A stretch of DNA of 55,136 bases from Alphaproteobacteria bacterium (GTDB taxonomy: Bacteria > Pseudomonadota > Alphaproteobacteria > UBA7985 > JAUIBT01), in the NCBI GenBank assembly GCA_030428255.1, contig JAUIBT010000024.1:1-55136 (forward strand), written 5' to 3'. Under the pieces are notes generated by a model. That model was not told the origin of the DNA and searched no databases. It was given only the letters and a program-made list of their open reading frames with translations. The position numbers and the translations under genes were made by a program. How positions within the stretch are numbered: position 1 is the stretch's first letter; every line of letters starts with the position of its first letter. Below are positions 17,254 to 25,675 of this stretch, one piece after another.

Positions 17254-17946
17254 TCAGTCGCTGAGCAACACGTAGCCAACGCCGCGTATGGTCTGTAAAT
17301 AGCGTGGGAATCGCGGATTTTCCTCGATCTTGCGCCGCAAGCGGGCGATTTGAACATCAATTGAGCGCGTCGCAACGTCTGCGCTGCCATCGCCCAAGTC
17401 TTCGCGTGGAACCGCCTCTCCAGAGGCCCGCGCAAGCTGCTGGAGCAACTGAGCCTCACCGGGGGCCAGGCGCACCAGCGCATCGCCCTCGTGCAGCTCT
17501 TGGCGGTCCATGTCGAAGCGAAAACGCCCAAAGCTAATGGAGTTGGCCGGCGCAACATCGGTCGCTTGGGCCGGCGCAGACTGGCGGCGCAAAATGCTGC
17601 GTAAGCGCGCCACCAACTCGCGTGGATCAAAGGGCTTGGACAAATAGTCATCCGCGCCCAGCTCTAACCCGCCGATGCGGTCATCAGCTTCGCCCTTGGC
17701 CGAGATCAGCAGCACCGGCATGTCCGACGACTTGCGCAGGCTTTCAATAAAGCTGAGCCCGGTTTCGCCCGGCATCATGATATCCAGCACCATGGCGTCA
17801 AAGGCGATGGACTGCATCAACTGGCGCGCCGCCTGCGCTGAGGCGGCCACGGAGACGACAAAGCCGTTGTCGCGCAAAAAGCGCTGCAACAGCGCGCGCA
17901 AGCGGTCGTCATCGTCTACAACAAGGATATGGTCTAGGCTGTCCAT
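17254..17946 (-). CDS. OmpR-family response regulator (PetR-like)
   Basis: 230 residues, ATG at 17946. Receiver domain: acidic pocket VVDDDDRLR, phosphoacceptor Asp in VLDIMMPGETG (about residue 54), Lys in LSKPFDPREL. The C-terminal winged helix has RSIDVQIARLRRKIEENPRFPRYLQTIRGVGYVL, the standard OmpR/PhoB signature. It is sandwiched between a MarR-type gene (18 bp upstream) and the sensor kinase, the arrangement of petP-petR in Rhodobacter and of many Alphaproteobacteria. In the PetR family the response regulator is needed for expression of cytochrome genes in Rhodobacter capsulatus; transfer of that role to this organism is inference. Confidence 0.9.
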   Translation of the reverse strand: MDSLDHILVVDDDDRLRALLQRFLRDNGFVVSVAASAQAARQLMQSIAFDAMVLDIMMPGETGLSFIESLRKSSDMPVLLISAKGEADDRIGGLELGADDYLSKPFDPRELVARLRSILRRQSAPAQATDVAPANSISFGRFRFDMDRQELHEGDALVRLAPGEAQLLQQLARASGEAVPREDLGDGSADVATRSIDVQIARLRRKIEENPRFPRYLQTIRGVGYVLLSD

Positions 17947-17964
17947 AGGGCGAGACTAAGCACT

Positions 17965-18537
17965 TTAGCGGCGGCGGTCTAGAGGTTGCGGCGTCGGGCG
18001 AGCGTTGACACCAGAGCGCTGGGAAAGGCCTGTGGCCTGCCCCTGAGGCTGAGGCAGTTGCGCTGCAAACCTGGCGCGATCACCGGGATCTTGGATCAAC
18101 CCCAACATGACCTTGCGAAAGCCATCAACCGAGCTTGCTTCGGCTTGCTCGTAGGCACTGAGGATCAGGTCTTGCTGCGCGCGAGCGAGGCGGTTTTGCA
18201 GGGCTTGGCCCTTGTCCGTCAAGGTCAGCTCGCGCCGCCGTCCGTCCTGCCCCGAGGCCTTAGAGGTCACATAGTCCTGCTCGACCAACTGCTTGAGCAC
18301 CCGCGAGAGCGACTGCTTGGTAATGCGCAAGGTGGCCAGCAATTCCGACACGCTCAGGCCAGGGGCTTGAGCTACAAAGTGCAAAACCCGGTGGTGGGCG
18401 CGCCCGAATCCGTGCTCGGCCAAGATGGCGTCGGCCACTCCGGTGAAATCGCGGTAGGCGAAGAACAGCAATTCGACCGCCTCGTGCAGCGAATCTTGAT
18501 GAAGAAAGAGGTTCGCGTGTTTTTTTGGGTCAGCCAT
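17965..18537 (-). CDS. MarR-family regulator (PetP-like)
   Basis: 190 residues, ATG at 18537. The MarR winged helix is clear: HHRVLHFVAQAPGLSVSELLATLRITKQSLSRVLKQLVEQDYVTSKASGQDGRRRELTLTDKGQAL at about residues 47-112, with the DGRRRE wing. The C-terminal tail after residue 165 is polar and proline/arginine-rich and probably disordered. First gene of the MarR-response regulator-kinase unit, divergent from ilvE over about 220 bp that contains a perfect TTGACA/TGTCAA palindrome, a candidate site for autoregulation. Confidence 0.88.
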   Translation of the reverse strand: MADPKKHANLFLHQDSLHEAVELLFFAYRDFTGVADAILAEHGFGRAHHRVLHFVAQAPGLSVSELLATLRITKQSLSRVLKQLVEQDYVTSKASGQDGRRRELTLTDKGQALQNRLARAQQDLILSAYEQAEASSVDGFRKVMLGLIQDPGDRARFAAQLPQPQGQATGLSQRSGVNARPTPQPLDRRR

Positions 18538-18615
18538 ATTGACTTAATTTTTACCGGGAGTAGGGTCAGCCGAAGGGTGCAAGGGCGAAAGGATAAGATG
18601 CTTGTCTGAAGATGA

Positions 18616-18632
18616 TTGACATAAACTGTCAA
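18616..18632. promoter_or_regulatory. Palindrome TTGACA-N5-TGTCAA between MarR and ilvE genes
   Basis: Perfect 6-bp arms with a TAAAC spacer. The left arm is also a consensus -35 hexamer, with TATCCT further downstream as a weak -10 for ilvE (spacing about 19). A MarR dimer bound here would block that promoter. The binding partner is inferred from position only. Confidence 0.5.
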
Positions 18633-18758
18633 GCTTCGTCTATCCTAAGACACAAGTTGCCCAAAAGACACCTTTAGCAAGGCTCAGCCTTCAGGCCCAA
18701 ACCCGCCGGTGGCCTTGGCCATTCTGGTCAAGCCGCTACGCAAGCATCGAGAGAACGC

Positions 18759-19619
18759 ATGTCCCTACTAGCATTTGACGACCGCGACGGTCAGATTTGG
18801 ATGAACGGCCAGCTCAAGCCCTGGCGTGACTGCAATACCCACATTTTGACCCACGGCCTGCACTATGGCTCGGCAGTGTTCGAGGGCAACCGCTCCTACG
18901 GCGGCAAGGTCTTCAAGTTGGAAGAGCATACTGAGCGCCTCTTCGCCTCAGCCGCGCTGATGGACATGAAGATCCCCTTCAGCCAGCAAGAGATCAACGA
19001 AGCCTGCAACCGTGTGCTGGAAGCCAACGACATCGTAGACGGCTACTTGCGCCCTGTGGCGTGGCGCGGCTCTGAAATGATGGCCGTATCGGCGCAAAAT
19101 ACCAAGATTCACGTTGCCATCGCCGCCTGGTCTTGGCCCGCCTACTTCAAGAGTGAGGCCATCTCTCTGGGCTGGGCCAAGTACCGCCGCCCCTCGCCCG
19201 AATCGGCGCCCGTCCACGCAAAGGCTGCGGGCCTGTATATGATCTGTACCTTGTCCAAGCACGCGTGTGAAAAAGAAGGCTTTGACGATGCGCTGATGCT
19301 GGACTTCCGCGGCCAGGTCGCTGAAGCCACCGGCGCCAACGTCTTCTTCGTTAAGGACGGCGAGCTGCACACGCCCATCGCCGATTGCTTCTTGAACGGC
19401 ATCACCCGCCGCACCGTGATCAGTCTGGCCCGCGATCTGGGCATCACCGTCAACGAGCGGGTCATCATGCCCGAAGACCTGGCCGACATGCAGGAGTGCT
19501 TCCTGGTTGGCACAGCCGTTGAGGTCAAGCCGGTTGCCCGTGTGGGCGACTACCACTTCCAGGTTGGCGATATCAGCAACCAGTTGGTCGACGCCTACAG
19601 CAAGCTGGTCCGCGCCTAG
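18759..19619 (+). CDS. ilvE: Branched-chain amino acid aminotransferase
   Basis: 286 residues, ATG at 18759. PLP fold type IV features: GLHYGSAVFEGNRSY near residues 33-47, the PLP lysine in PVHAKAAGLY (Lys155), EATGANVFFVKDG (191-205) and LNGITRRTVISLARDLG, all diagnostic of IlvE. It transfers the amino group between glutamate and the 2-keto acids of leucine, isoleucine and valine, as the last step of their synthesis or first step of breakdown. Monocistronic, ending in a strong terminator; divergent from the MarR/OmpR/EnvZ unit, a linkage common in Alphaproteobacteria. Confidence 0.93.
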   Translation: MSLLAFDDRDGQIWMNGQLKPWRDCNTHILTHGLHYGSAVFEGNRSYGGKVFKLEEHTERLFASAALMDMKIPFSQQEINEACNRVLEANDIVDGYLRPVAWRGSEMMAVSAQNTKIHVAIAAWSWPAYFKSEAISLGWAKYRRPSPESAPVHAKAAGLYMICTLSKHACEKEGFDDALMLDFRGQVAEATGANVFFVKDGELHTPIADCFLNGITRRTVISLARDLGITVNERVIMPEDLADMQECFLVGTAVEVKPVARVGDYHFQVGDISNQLVDAYSKLVRA

Positions 19620-19673
19620 GCCGCCGCCGCGCAGGCCGAGCCCAAACCGGGTTCGCAAAGCAAGCAGACTAGA

Positions 19674-19716
19674 GGGCCACTCGCCGCGTCAACCGCGCGG
19701 CCGGTGGCCCTTTTTT
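19674..19716 (+). terminator. Rho-independent terminator after ilvE
   Basis: Outer stem GGGCCAC (19674-19680) and GTGGCCC (19704-19710), inner CCGCG/CGCGG pairing, then TTTTTT (19711-19716). It is 55 bp after the ilvE stop. Confidence 0.9.
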
Positions 19717-19887
19717 GTCGTGGGCGCTACAGCCAGGACCGTCTCTCCTATGCATCACAACTGCGCCATCACCCAAATGCCCTTGCCTTTGTTGGACGCC
19801 GAGCGCCCTTTGTGGCAAATCGGCGCTAGAACTGCGCTGCGCTTCGCGCTAGTGCTGCGGAGCACTTCTTAGGGAGCCCTCTGGCCC

Positions 19888-20469
19888 ATGCTGAAAAACC
19901 TCTATACCTGGACGCTCAGCCAAGCCGCCAAGCCGGCGGCTGTTTGGTGGTTGGCCTTCGTGTCGGCCATCGAGTCGATTTTCTTCCCCATCCCGCAAGA
20001 CGTGATGATGATCCCCATGATGCTGGCCAACCGCAAGCGGGCCTTTGTCATCGCCACCTTTGCCTTGGGCGGCTCGGTGGTGGGCGCGGCGCTTGGTTTT
20101 GCCATCGGCTGGGGCTTCTATGAGGCCATAGGCAAGCCGATCATCCAGGCTCTGGGCTATGTCGATAAGGCTGAGGCCCTGCGTCTCAAGCTGGTCGAAA
20201 ACGCCTGGTGGATTATCTTGACCGGTGGCATCACGCCCGTGCCCTTTAAGCTGATTGTCTTGATCTCAGGCTGGGCCAAGGTGAACTTCTTTATGTTCAT
20301 GGCCCTGTCTTTGTTCGGACGCGCGCTGCGTTTTTACGCCTTCGCGCTGGCCTTCTATCTGTTCGGCGCGCCGATCAAAGCGCTGATCGATCGCTATTTC
20401 AACCTGCTGGCTGCGGCCTTTGTCGTCATTTTCATTGGCGGCTTCTTGGCCGTACACTACCTGCTCTAG
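19888..20469 (+). CDS. YqaA-type membrane protein (DedA/VTT-like)
   Basis: 193 residues, ATG at 19888. Matches the YqaA branch of the VTT/DedA superfamily: an early amphipathic segment, SAIESIFFPIPQDVMMIPMML (with the conserved E and PxP), a glycine-rich helix GGSVVGAALGFAIGWGFYEA, and TGGITPVPFKLIVLISGWAKV, where the TPxPxK element is characteristic. Four to five helices. VTT proteins are linked to lipid scrambling and membrane homeostasis; the exact role of YqaA is not established. 39 bp upstream of dsbB and likely co-transcribed. Confidence 0.88.
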   Translation: MLKNLYTWTLSQAAKPAAVWWLAFVSAIESIFFPIPQDVMMIPMMLANRKRAFVIATFALGGSVVGAALGFAIGWGFYEAIGKPIIQALGYVDKAEALRLKLVENAWWIILTGGITPVPFKLIVLISGWAKVNFFMFMALSLFGRALRFYAFALAFYLFGAPIKALIDRYFNLLAAAFVVIFIGGFLAVHYLL

Positions 20470-20508
20470 CCCCAAACGGCGCCCCTCCCAAACAAAAGGC
20501 CTCACCCT

Positions 20509-21000
20509 ATGTCGTCGCTCCTGTCGCTCCTGACGCCCCGCACCTACGCCTTGTTGGCGCTCGCCACCAGCGGCGGCATGCTGTTGGGTGCGCTCGGCTT
20601 TCAATACCTGGGCGGGCTCGAGCCGTGCCAGCTCTGCATGATCCAGCGCTTCCCGCACGTGTTGATTCTGGCCGGAGCCATCGACCTGCTGTTGTTCGGT
20701 CACGCGCGCTGGCTGGCGCGCATGGTCCTGGGCGGGGTTTTGATGCTCTATTTGGCGAGCGTCGGGCTGGGCATTTATCACGTCGGTGTCGAGCAAGGTT
20801 GGTGGCAAAACGCGATTAGCTGTTCGTCCGGCAAGACCTTCGGATCGCTCGACGATCTGATGAATCAAGAGATTGTCCGCTGCGACAAGCCCGCTTGGAT
20901 CCTGTTCGGCATTACCATGGCTGGCTACAACGCGCTGATTTCTGCGGGTTTGTTGGTGCTGGGTGGTCTGGCTTTTTGGGGCACCTACCGCAAAGCCTAA
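20509..21000 (+). CDS. dsbB: Disulfide bond formation protein B
   Basis: 163 residues, ATG at 20509. Four helices with the two redox pairs of DsbB: C40-Q-L-C43 in the first periplasmic loop (GGLEPCQLCMIQRFPH) and C105/C125 in the second loop (NAISCSSGKTF...EIVRC). It reoxidises DsbA and passes electrons to ubiquinone. It follows the YqaA gene in one unit. The TAA stop codon is the left end of the 103-bp tandem repeat described next, so the repeat junction defines the gene end. Confidence 0.93.
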   Translation: MSSLLSLLTPRTYALLALATSGGMLLGALGFQYLGGLEPCQLCMIQRFPHVLILAGAIDLLLFGHARWLARMVLGGVLMLYLASVGLGIYHVGVEQGWWQNAISCSSGKTFGSLDDLMNQEIVRCDKPAWILFGITMAGYNALISAGLLVLGGLAFWGTYRKA

Positions 21001-21203
21001 AACCAAAGCCGTGCCGCTCCATACGGCGCAAGGCGATGATTCGACCTGTCTTACAACGAGGTAGCAACCAGCAGGCGGTCACGGCGGCGCGGCGCGCGCC
21101 TAAAACCAAAGCCGTGCCGCTCCATACGGCGCAAGGCGATGATTCGACCTGTCTTACAACGGGGTAGCAGCCATCAGGCGGTCACGGCGGCACGGCGCAT
21201 ACA
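20998..21203 (+). repeat. 103-bp tandem duplication, dispersed-repeat copies 3 and 4
   Basis: Units 20998-21100 and 21101-21203 both begin TAAAACCAAAGCCGTGCCGC and stay almost identical through GCGGTCACGGCGGC, differing at only a few positions. The first unit contains the dsbB stop. A third partial start, AAACCAGAGCCGCGCGG, follows at about 21206. The core CCAAAGCCG...CGCTCCAT also occurs at 1889-1913 and, reversed, at 6742-6765; the junction GCGCGCGCCTAAACCAAAGC recurs near 25755. No open frame of interest lies inside. Confidence 0.9.
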
Positions 21204-21251
21204 TGAAACCAGAGCCGCGCGGTCGAACAAAGACAAACCGGCCGACAGGTC

Positions 21252-21818
21252 TCAGCTTTCCAGTTCAGAATCCCAGTACAGATAGTCGCGCCAGCTCTGG
21301 TGCAAATCGCGGCGCGGCAACCCGCGACCCGACTGATAGAGCTGGTGTGCCGTGGGTCTGCTCGGTTTGCGGGCCAATCGCAAGTCGGTCTCGCTCAACA
21401 GGCGGTTGGCCTTGGCCCGGTTGCAGGTCTGGCAGGCCGTGACGATGTTGGTCCACGAGGTGGCACCACCGCGCGAACGCGGGCGCACATGATCAAAGGT
21501 CAAGTCCTCGGTCGGCAGGCGCGTCAGGCAGTACTGGCATGTGAAGCGATCGCGCAAAAAGACGTTCAAGCGCGTAAAGGCGGGCCTGCGATCCAGGTTC
21601 ACGTAGTCCTTCAGCGCGATCACGCTGGGCAATTGGATGCGGCGGCTGGGCGAGGTCACCGCGCGGTCATAGCAAGCCACCACCATGACCCGCTCTTGAA
21701 AGCAGGCCTTGAGCGCATCTTGCCAGTGCCAGGTAGACAGGGGGTAGTAGGACAGCGGACGAAAGTCGGCGTTGAGCACCAGCGCAGGATAAGCGTCGAG
21801 GGGGCTGGACGCCGACAT
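21252..21818 (-). CDS. HNH endonuclease
   Basis: 188 residues from ATG 21818 (GAGGGACTAGGG upstream); a frame extension to 21875 is possible but looks non-conserved. The HNH/zinc module is at about residues 93-135: CQYC, then FDHVRPRSRGGATSWTNIVTACQTCNRAK, with the catalytic DH, the Asn and the second CxxC. The N-terminal part (ALVLNADFRPLSYYPLSTWHWQDALKACFQERVMVV) matches the widespread single-gene HNH proteins of Proteobacteria, whose function (possibly DNA repair or processing) is unknown. There is no intron, intein or phage context. Confidence 0.9.
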   Translation of the reverse strand: MSASSPLDAYPALVLNADFRPLSYYPLSTWHWQDALKACFQERVMVVACYDRAVTSPSRRIQLPSVIALKDYVNLDRRPAFTRLNVFLRDRFTCQYCLTRLPTEDLTFDHVRPRSRGGATSWTNIVTACQTCNRAKANRLLSETDLRLARKPSRPTAHQLYQSGRGLPRRDLHQSWRDYLYWDSELES

Positions 21819-22143
21819 GAGCCCTAGTCCCTCGCTGTGTCCGGCAAGGCCCGCGCAAGCCTCTGGCCGCGCCATATAGGGCGGGTGCTGGGGAAACGCG
21901 GTGGCTTGGGTCGGACCATGGTTGGTTTTTGCTCGTCGCTTTCTTTCAAAAAAGGGCTCAGTGCGGCAGTCGCGTCGCTTCGGACCGCATCACGCGGGGA
22001 GTCGGACCGGTTCCAAACCGCCTATCAGAGCGAAAAGCGGTCGCAGCGTCGCGGCGTTCGCATGCCATGTCAACGCCATGAGACCAAAGTGCGGGCATAG
22101 CTGCAAGGGCAAAGTCGATCACGCCCGCGTGCCTATCCGCCAC
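21819..22143. other. Intergenic region without a recognisable gene
   Basis: About 325 bp between the HNH gene start and the esterase gene end. Only short chance frames are present, with no clear ribosome site, hairpin terminator or tRNA-like structure. It should contain the HNH promoter on the minus strand, but I could not pick a convincing -35/-10 pair. Confidence 0.5.
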
Positions 22144-22845
22144 TCATCGGCTTTCCAATGCCTGCATGAACAGGGCGGCGCGGCCCAAGCCTTCTTGGTC
22201 GATGCCGTGCGCCAGGCCATGACAGGCGTGGGTCTGGACGGGCACCTCAAGTTGTTCCAGATGCTGCTTTGCGCTATCTAGGGCCTTGAAGGGCACGATG
22301 GGGTCTACGGTTCCGTGGACCAACAGCACCGGCGGCTTGACCTTGATCTCAGCGGCCAGGCGCTGCGGCCCGGCCAGTGAGCCCGAAAAGCCCACCACGC
22401 CCGCAGGCGCGTGCGGCAGACGCAAGCCCGCCTCCAGCGCCATCATGCAGCCCTGGCTAAAGCCCATCAGGATCAGATCGCCCCAAGCGAGCCCGCTGGC
22501 CTGCAAGGCGCGTTCCAGAAAATCAATCAGGCTAGGCCGGGCCTGTTGTGCGCCTTCGTCGCGCTCTTCTTGCGACAGGGTCATGAGCGGGAACCACTGG
22601 CGCCCGCCCATCAGCCCTGCTTGCGGTGCATTAGGCGATAACCAGAGGCTGGGCCCCGGCAAATGCGGGGCCAGCACAGGGGCCAGGCCGATTAGATCGT
22701 CCATATCAGCCCCAAAGCCATGCAGCACGACCACCAGACGCTTTGGGGCATCCGGGTCGCCGCCTGCCTCCCCCGAGCCCGTTCGGCTGTCGTATAGGCG
22801 CGCCTGGTAGGGCAAAGCGGCCAAAAGGGACTGGGGATCGGTCAT
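22144..22845 (-). CDS. Carboxylesterase/phospholipase (alpha/beta hydrolase)
   Basis: 233 residues, ATG at 22845. Belongs to the phospholipase/carboxylesterase family (PF02230): VVLHGFGADMDDLIGLAP oxyanion region, nucleophile Ser130 in GFSQG, Asp181 in HGTVDPIVP and His213 in CHGLAHGID. Acts on short-chain esters or lysophospholipids in the cytoplasm. It starts only 10 bp after the stop of the large pseudo-caspase gene in the same direction, so the two are probably in one transcript. Confidence 0.92.
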   Translation of the reverse strand: MTDPQSLLAALPYQARLYDSRTGSGEAGGDPDAPKRLVVVLHGFGADMDDLIGLAPVLAPHLPGPSLWLSPNAPQAGLMGGRQWFPLMTLSQEERDEGAQQARPSLIDFLERALQASGLAWGDLILMGFSQGCMMALEAGLRLPHAPAGVVGFSGSLAGPQRLAAEIKVKPPVLLVHGTVDPIVPFKALDSAKQHLEQLEVPVQTHACHGLAHGIDQEGLGRAALFMQALESR

Positions 22846-22855
22846 AGTCGTTTGC

Positions 22856-25675
22856 CTATAGCTTCTTCAGATCATCGAACAGGTCATCAACCAGGTCTTC
22901 CAGCGGCGAGACCTGCAAGCGCTGAGCGGCGGCTCGAGCTTCATTCACCCAGCGACCTCGCGGCCACTTGCGCAGATAGAACTCATAGCCCTGGCGCGAG
23001 TTGCGCTGCAAGACATCATCCCAGTCCTTGCGCTCGGACCCCAGGTAGGGCCCAAGCAAGGCGGCTTGAACGAAGACCGGGCGCCCGTTGACCTGAGAGC
23101 GATACCACAGGCCATCGCTGGTCTTGCCGTCCACCTGGATCGCATCTTGAGCCAGCAGGCGACGACCTATATCAACCTGATTACCATTGGGAGCATCCAA
23201 CAACTTGGTGCCGTCTTGGGTGATAACCCGCACCTCTGGTGTGATGTCTTCCACATCCAGGCCGGTGCCGCCCGACGCGCCCTCATCGCTCAGGTGAGAG
23301 AAGCGGATGTAGCCCTCAATTCGGCCACTGCCCCCACTCCGCGCACGGACTTTGACCCAATCGCGCCCCACGACACGGGCAATGACCCGCACCCGCACGC
23401 CATCGCTTAAGCTCAACAAAATGGGCGAACGACGATTGGCTTGCTCAAAGATCCGCGTGGGGCGGTTGGTGACCATGCGCACATCCATGGGCTCTTCGGT
23501 GTCCGAGGTACCGCCGCCAGTCAGCGCGGCAATCCTGGCTTGCGCATCAGCGCGGAAGTCGCTGTCTGGATAGTCACGCAAGAAGATGCGCAGCTCGCGA
23601 ACCGTTGGGTTGTCGCCCAGCGCGCGCCAAGCCTGAAGGTCTGAACCTTCGTACTCGGCCAGCAGGTTTGCAAAGATATAGCCTTCGCGACGGCTGCTGC
23701 TTGTCCGCACGCGAACCTGAATCCAGGCGCGATCGGCGGTCATGGACACAGCGTCCAGAACCGTGTTGGCAGAGATGGTATCCAGGATTGCACCATCACG
23801 GCCCGGCGTCGCGCGCAAGCGCGAGGCGCGCAGCGTGTAGTAGGGCTTGTTGATCAGAATGACTGCGGGCTCGCTGGGCGTCAGAGCATCCAACAGCGCC
23901 TGCACCTGGGCAGCAAAGGGGCTGTCCGGGAAATTGCGCAAGAAGCGGCGCAGTGCACGGCGATTGTCGCTGTTTTGCACGGCTTCCCATGCCTCAAAAT
24001 CGGACCCGGCGTAAGCTTGCAGGTCCGAGCGCTCCATAAAGCCGCGACCGCCGCGAATTTCGACCTCGAACCAGGCGGTGCCGCTGACCGCGCCGATGAC
24101 GGTCAGCTTTTGCAGCGCGTTGAAGCGGCCCAAAACGGTGCCATCACGACGCGAAGGGAAATTATAGACCTGCGCTTCGCGCTCCAAGAAATAGAGCTGG
24201 TTGATCGGCGTCACCCGCAGACGGGCAAGGCGACGATCCAGCTCAGCGGCGAAAATGGCGGCCCGCTGTTGGCGCGCCTGCGATTCAAAGCGACCATTGG
24301 GGAAGCGCTGCAAGAAATCGTCCAAGGCGGCCATGTCGCCCGAGCGATTGACCTGCTGCCAAATCACGAATTCCGAGGTTGCAGCTGGCTCGATCAAGGT
24401 AGAATAGATAAAGGCCTGCTCGCCGTTTGGCAGCTCGATCAGATACCAGGACTTGCCCGAAACCCGGCCAATGACAGTAACTTGCGTATCGCGAGACAAG
24501 GTAGTGACCTTGCCAAAGTTGGTGCCTGGGCCCTGGCGGGTGTTGGAGGTCCGCTTGGTGATGTAGGTTTCGTTGATCGCGCGCAGACCATAGGAGTCGT
24601 AGAGCGCTGCCCGCTCCCGACGTGCTTGAGCGGCAAATACCCCGCCCGGATAGTCAGCCAAATAGGCATCATAGCCCGCCAAAGTGCCGCTGGCCTGCGC
24701 CTGATCCCAGGCGTCTTGCTCGGCTTGGCTGGCAAATCCGCCCGTGGTCGAGCCGCCCGCACTGGGCTGACCCGCCAGCGTTGTCGTGGAGACGAAATCC
24801 AACGACAATTGCGGGCGCAATTCGCCATTGCTGCGCTGGGCAACACTGACAACCAAGGTCGAAAGGGCCTCCATCAGGTCCATGCGACCATCGCGAACCA
24901 GGCTGGCCAAGAAGAGATTGACGAACAATTGGCCACCGCTGGAAGTCGTCGGCGTGCCACCGGATTGAGCAAACAAGACCAAGACATCAGCGCGCCCCAT
25001 TGGCTGGGTCAATGCGGCGCTGACCAGCCCGGCGCCATCGCCCAAGATCAGCTCAACATCGCCTGCCAGAGCGTGATCGTAGCCCCCGTTGACCAGCAAA
25101 GCGCCCGGTGCGCGGCCAGCCGACAAGGCGGCGACCAGCGCGTCCATATTCAGCGCTTTGCGATACAAGTCAAAGGCGTTGGTGACTTCCGCGTCGGTGG
25201 GAAGGATATAGCTGGTATTATCGACGCTCAACGTGTGCCCGCTATAGAAAACCAGCCTTTGCGAGGCGTCTTGCGACGAGGCAAAGAAATCGCCCACGCC
25301 CGCAATTAAGTCGGCTTGGTTGGCGTTCTCCAGCCGCGTCACCCGGTACCCCAAAGCCCGCAGCTCAAAGGCCAAGTCGCGGCCCTGGCGCAGCGCTCCG
25401 GTGACACGCGGCAGTTCGTCATAATCCTGATTGGCAATCAACAAGGCGTGCGGAATTCGAAGACCTTGTGCCTGCGCGGCACGGGGCAGCAACAGCAGGC
25501 TGACCGCCAGCGCCATCAGCGCTAGCATGATAAGGGACAGCGCGCCTCTCAGCGCTTGTTCTTTACTGTTGGTCTTTGCAACCACCAGAGCTTTGGAGCC
25601 CTTGCTCGCTTGGGTCCCGATCTGGGGCGATCGCGCCTCTTGATCACGAGATGGGATTGGACGGGAAGTACGCAT
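22856..25675 (-). CDS. Pseudo-caspase with five SH3-like domains and helical repeats
   Basis: 939 residues, ATG at 25675 after GGAAGGAG. Membrane anchor or signal at about 46-69 after a long basic N-terminus. Residues 72-290 are a caspase-like (C14) domain: ALLIANQDYDELPRVTGAL...DLAFELRALGYRV, then LVFYSGHTLSVDNTSYILPTD. His147 aligns with the caspase histidine, but the usual LDACR block reads LVNGGYD (residues 194-200), so the nucleophile is missing and the domain should be inactive as a protease. After it, five SH3b-like units (about 370-430, 510-570, 640-705, 750-815, 845-900) alternate with five helical units of the type W..a...g....l..FL..FP.g.f...A. Likely an envelope scaffold or peptidoglycan-associated protein; function unknown. 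Confidence 0.82.
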   Translation of the reverse strand: MRTSRPIPSRDQEARSPQIGTQASKGSKALVVAKTNSKEQALRGALSLIMLALMALAVSLLLLPRAAQAQGLRIPHALLIANQDYDELPRVTGALRQGRDLAFELRALGYRVTRLENANQADLIAGVGDFFASSQDASQRLVFYSGHTLSVDNTSYILPTDAEVTNAFDLYRKALNMDALVAALSAGRAPGALLVNGGYDHALAGDVELILGDGAGLVSAALTQPMGRADVLVLFAQSGGTPTTSSGGQLFVNLFLASLVRDGRMDLMEALSTLVVSVAQRSNGELRPQLSLDFVSTTTLAGQPSAGGSTTGGFASQAEQDAWDQAQASGTLAGYDAYLADYPGGVFAAQARRERAALYDSYGLRAINETYITKRTSNTRQGPGTNFGKVTTLSRDTQVTVIGRVSGKSWYLIELPNGEQAFIYSTLIEPAATSEFVIWQQVNRSGDMAALDDFLQRFPNGRFESQARQQRAAIFAAELDRRLARLRVTPINQLYFLEREAQVYNFPSRRDGTVLGRFNALQKLTVIGAVSGTAWFEVEIRGGRGFMERSDLQAYAGSDFEAWEAVQNSDNRRALRRFLRNFPDSPFAAQVQALLDALTPSEPAVILINKPYYTLRASRLRATPGRDGAILDTISANTVLDAVSMTADRAWIQVRVRTSSSRREGYIFANLLAEYEGSDLQAWRALGDNPTVRELRIFLRDYPDSDFRADAQARIAALTGGGTSDTEEPMDVRMVTNRPTRIFEQANRRSPILLSLSDGVRVRVIARVVGRDWVKVRARSGGSGRIEGYIRFSHLSDEGASGGTGLDVEDITPEVRVITQDGTKLLDAPNGNQVDIGRRLLAQDAIQVDGKTSDGLWYRSQVNGRPVFVQAALLGPYLGSERKDWDDVLQRNSRQGYEFYLRKWPRGRWVNEARAAAQRLQVSPLEDLVDDLFDDLKKL

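Noticed and set aside
20998-21203. CRISPR-like repeats
   Set aside because: Only two long adjacent units without spacers, and no cas genes; it is a simple tandem duplication.
21837-22100. Plus-strand frames between the HNH and esterase genes
   Set aside because: Short, overlapping in two frames, without ribosome sites or recognisable motifs.
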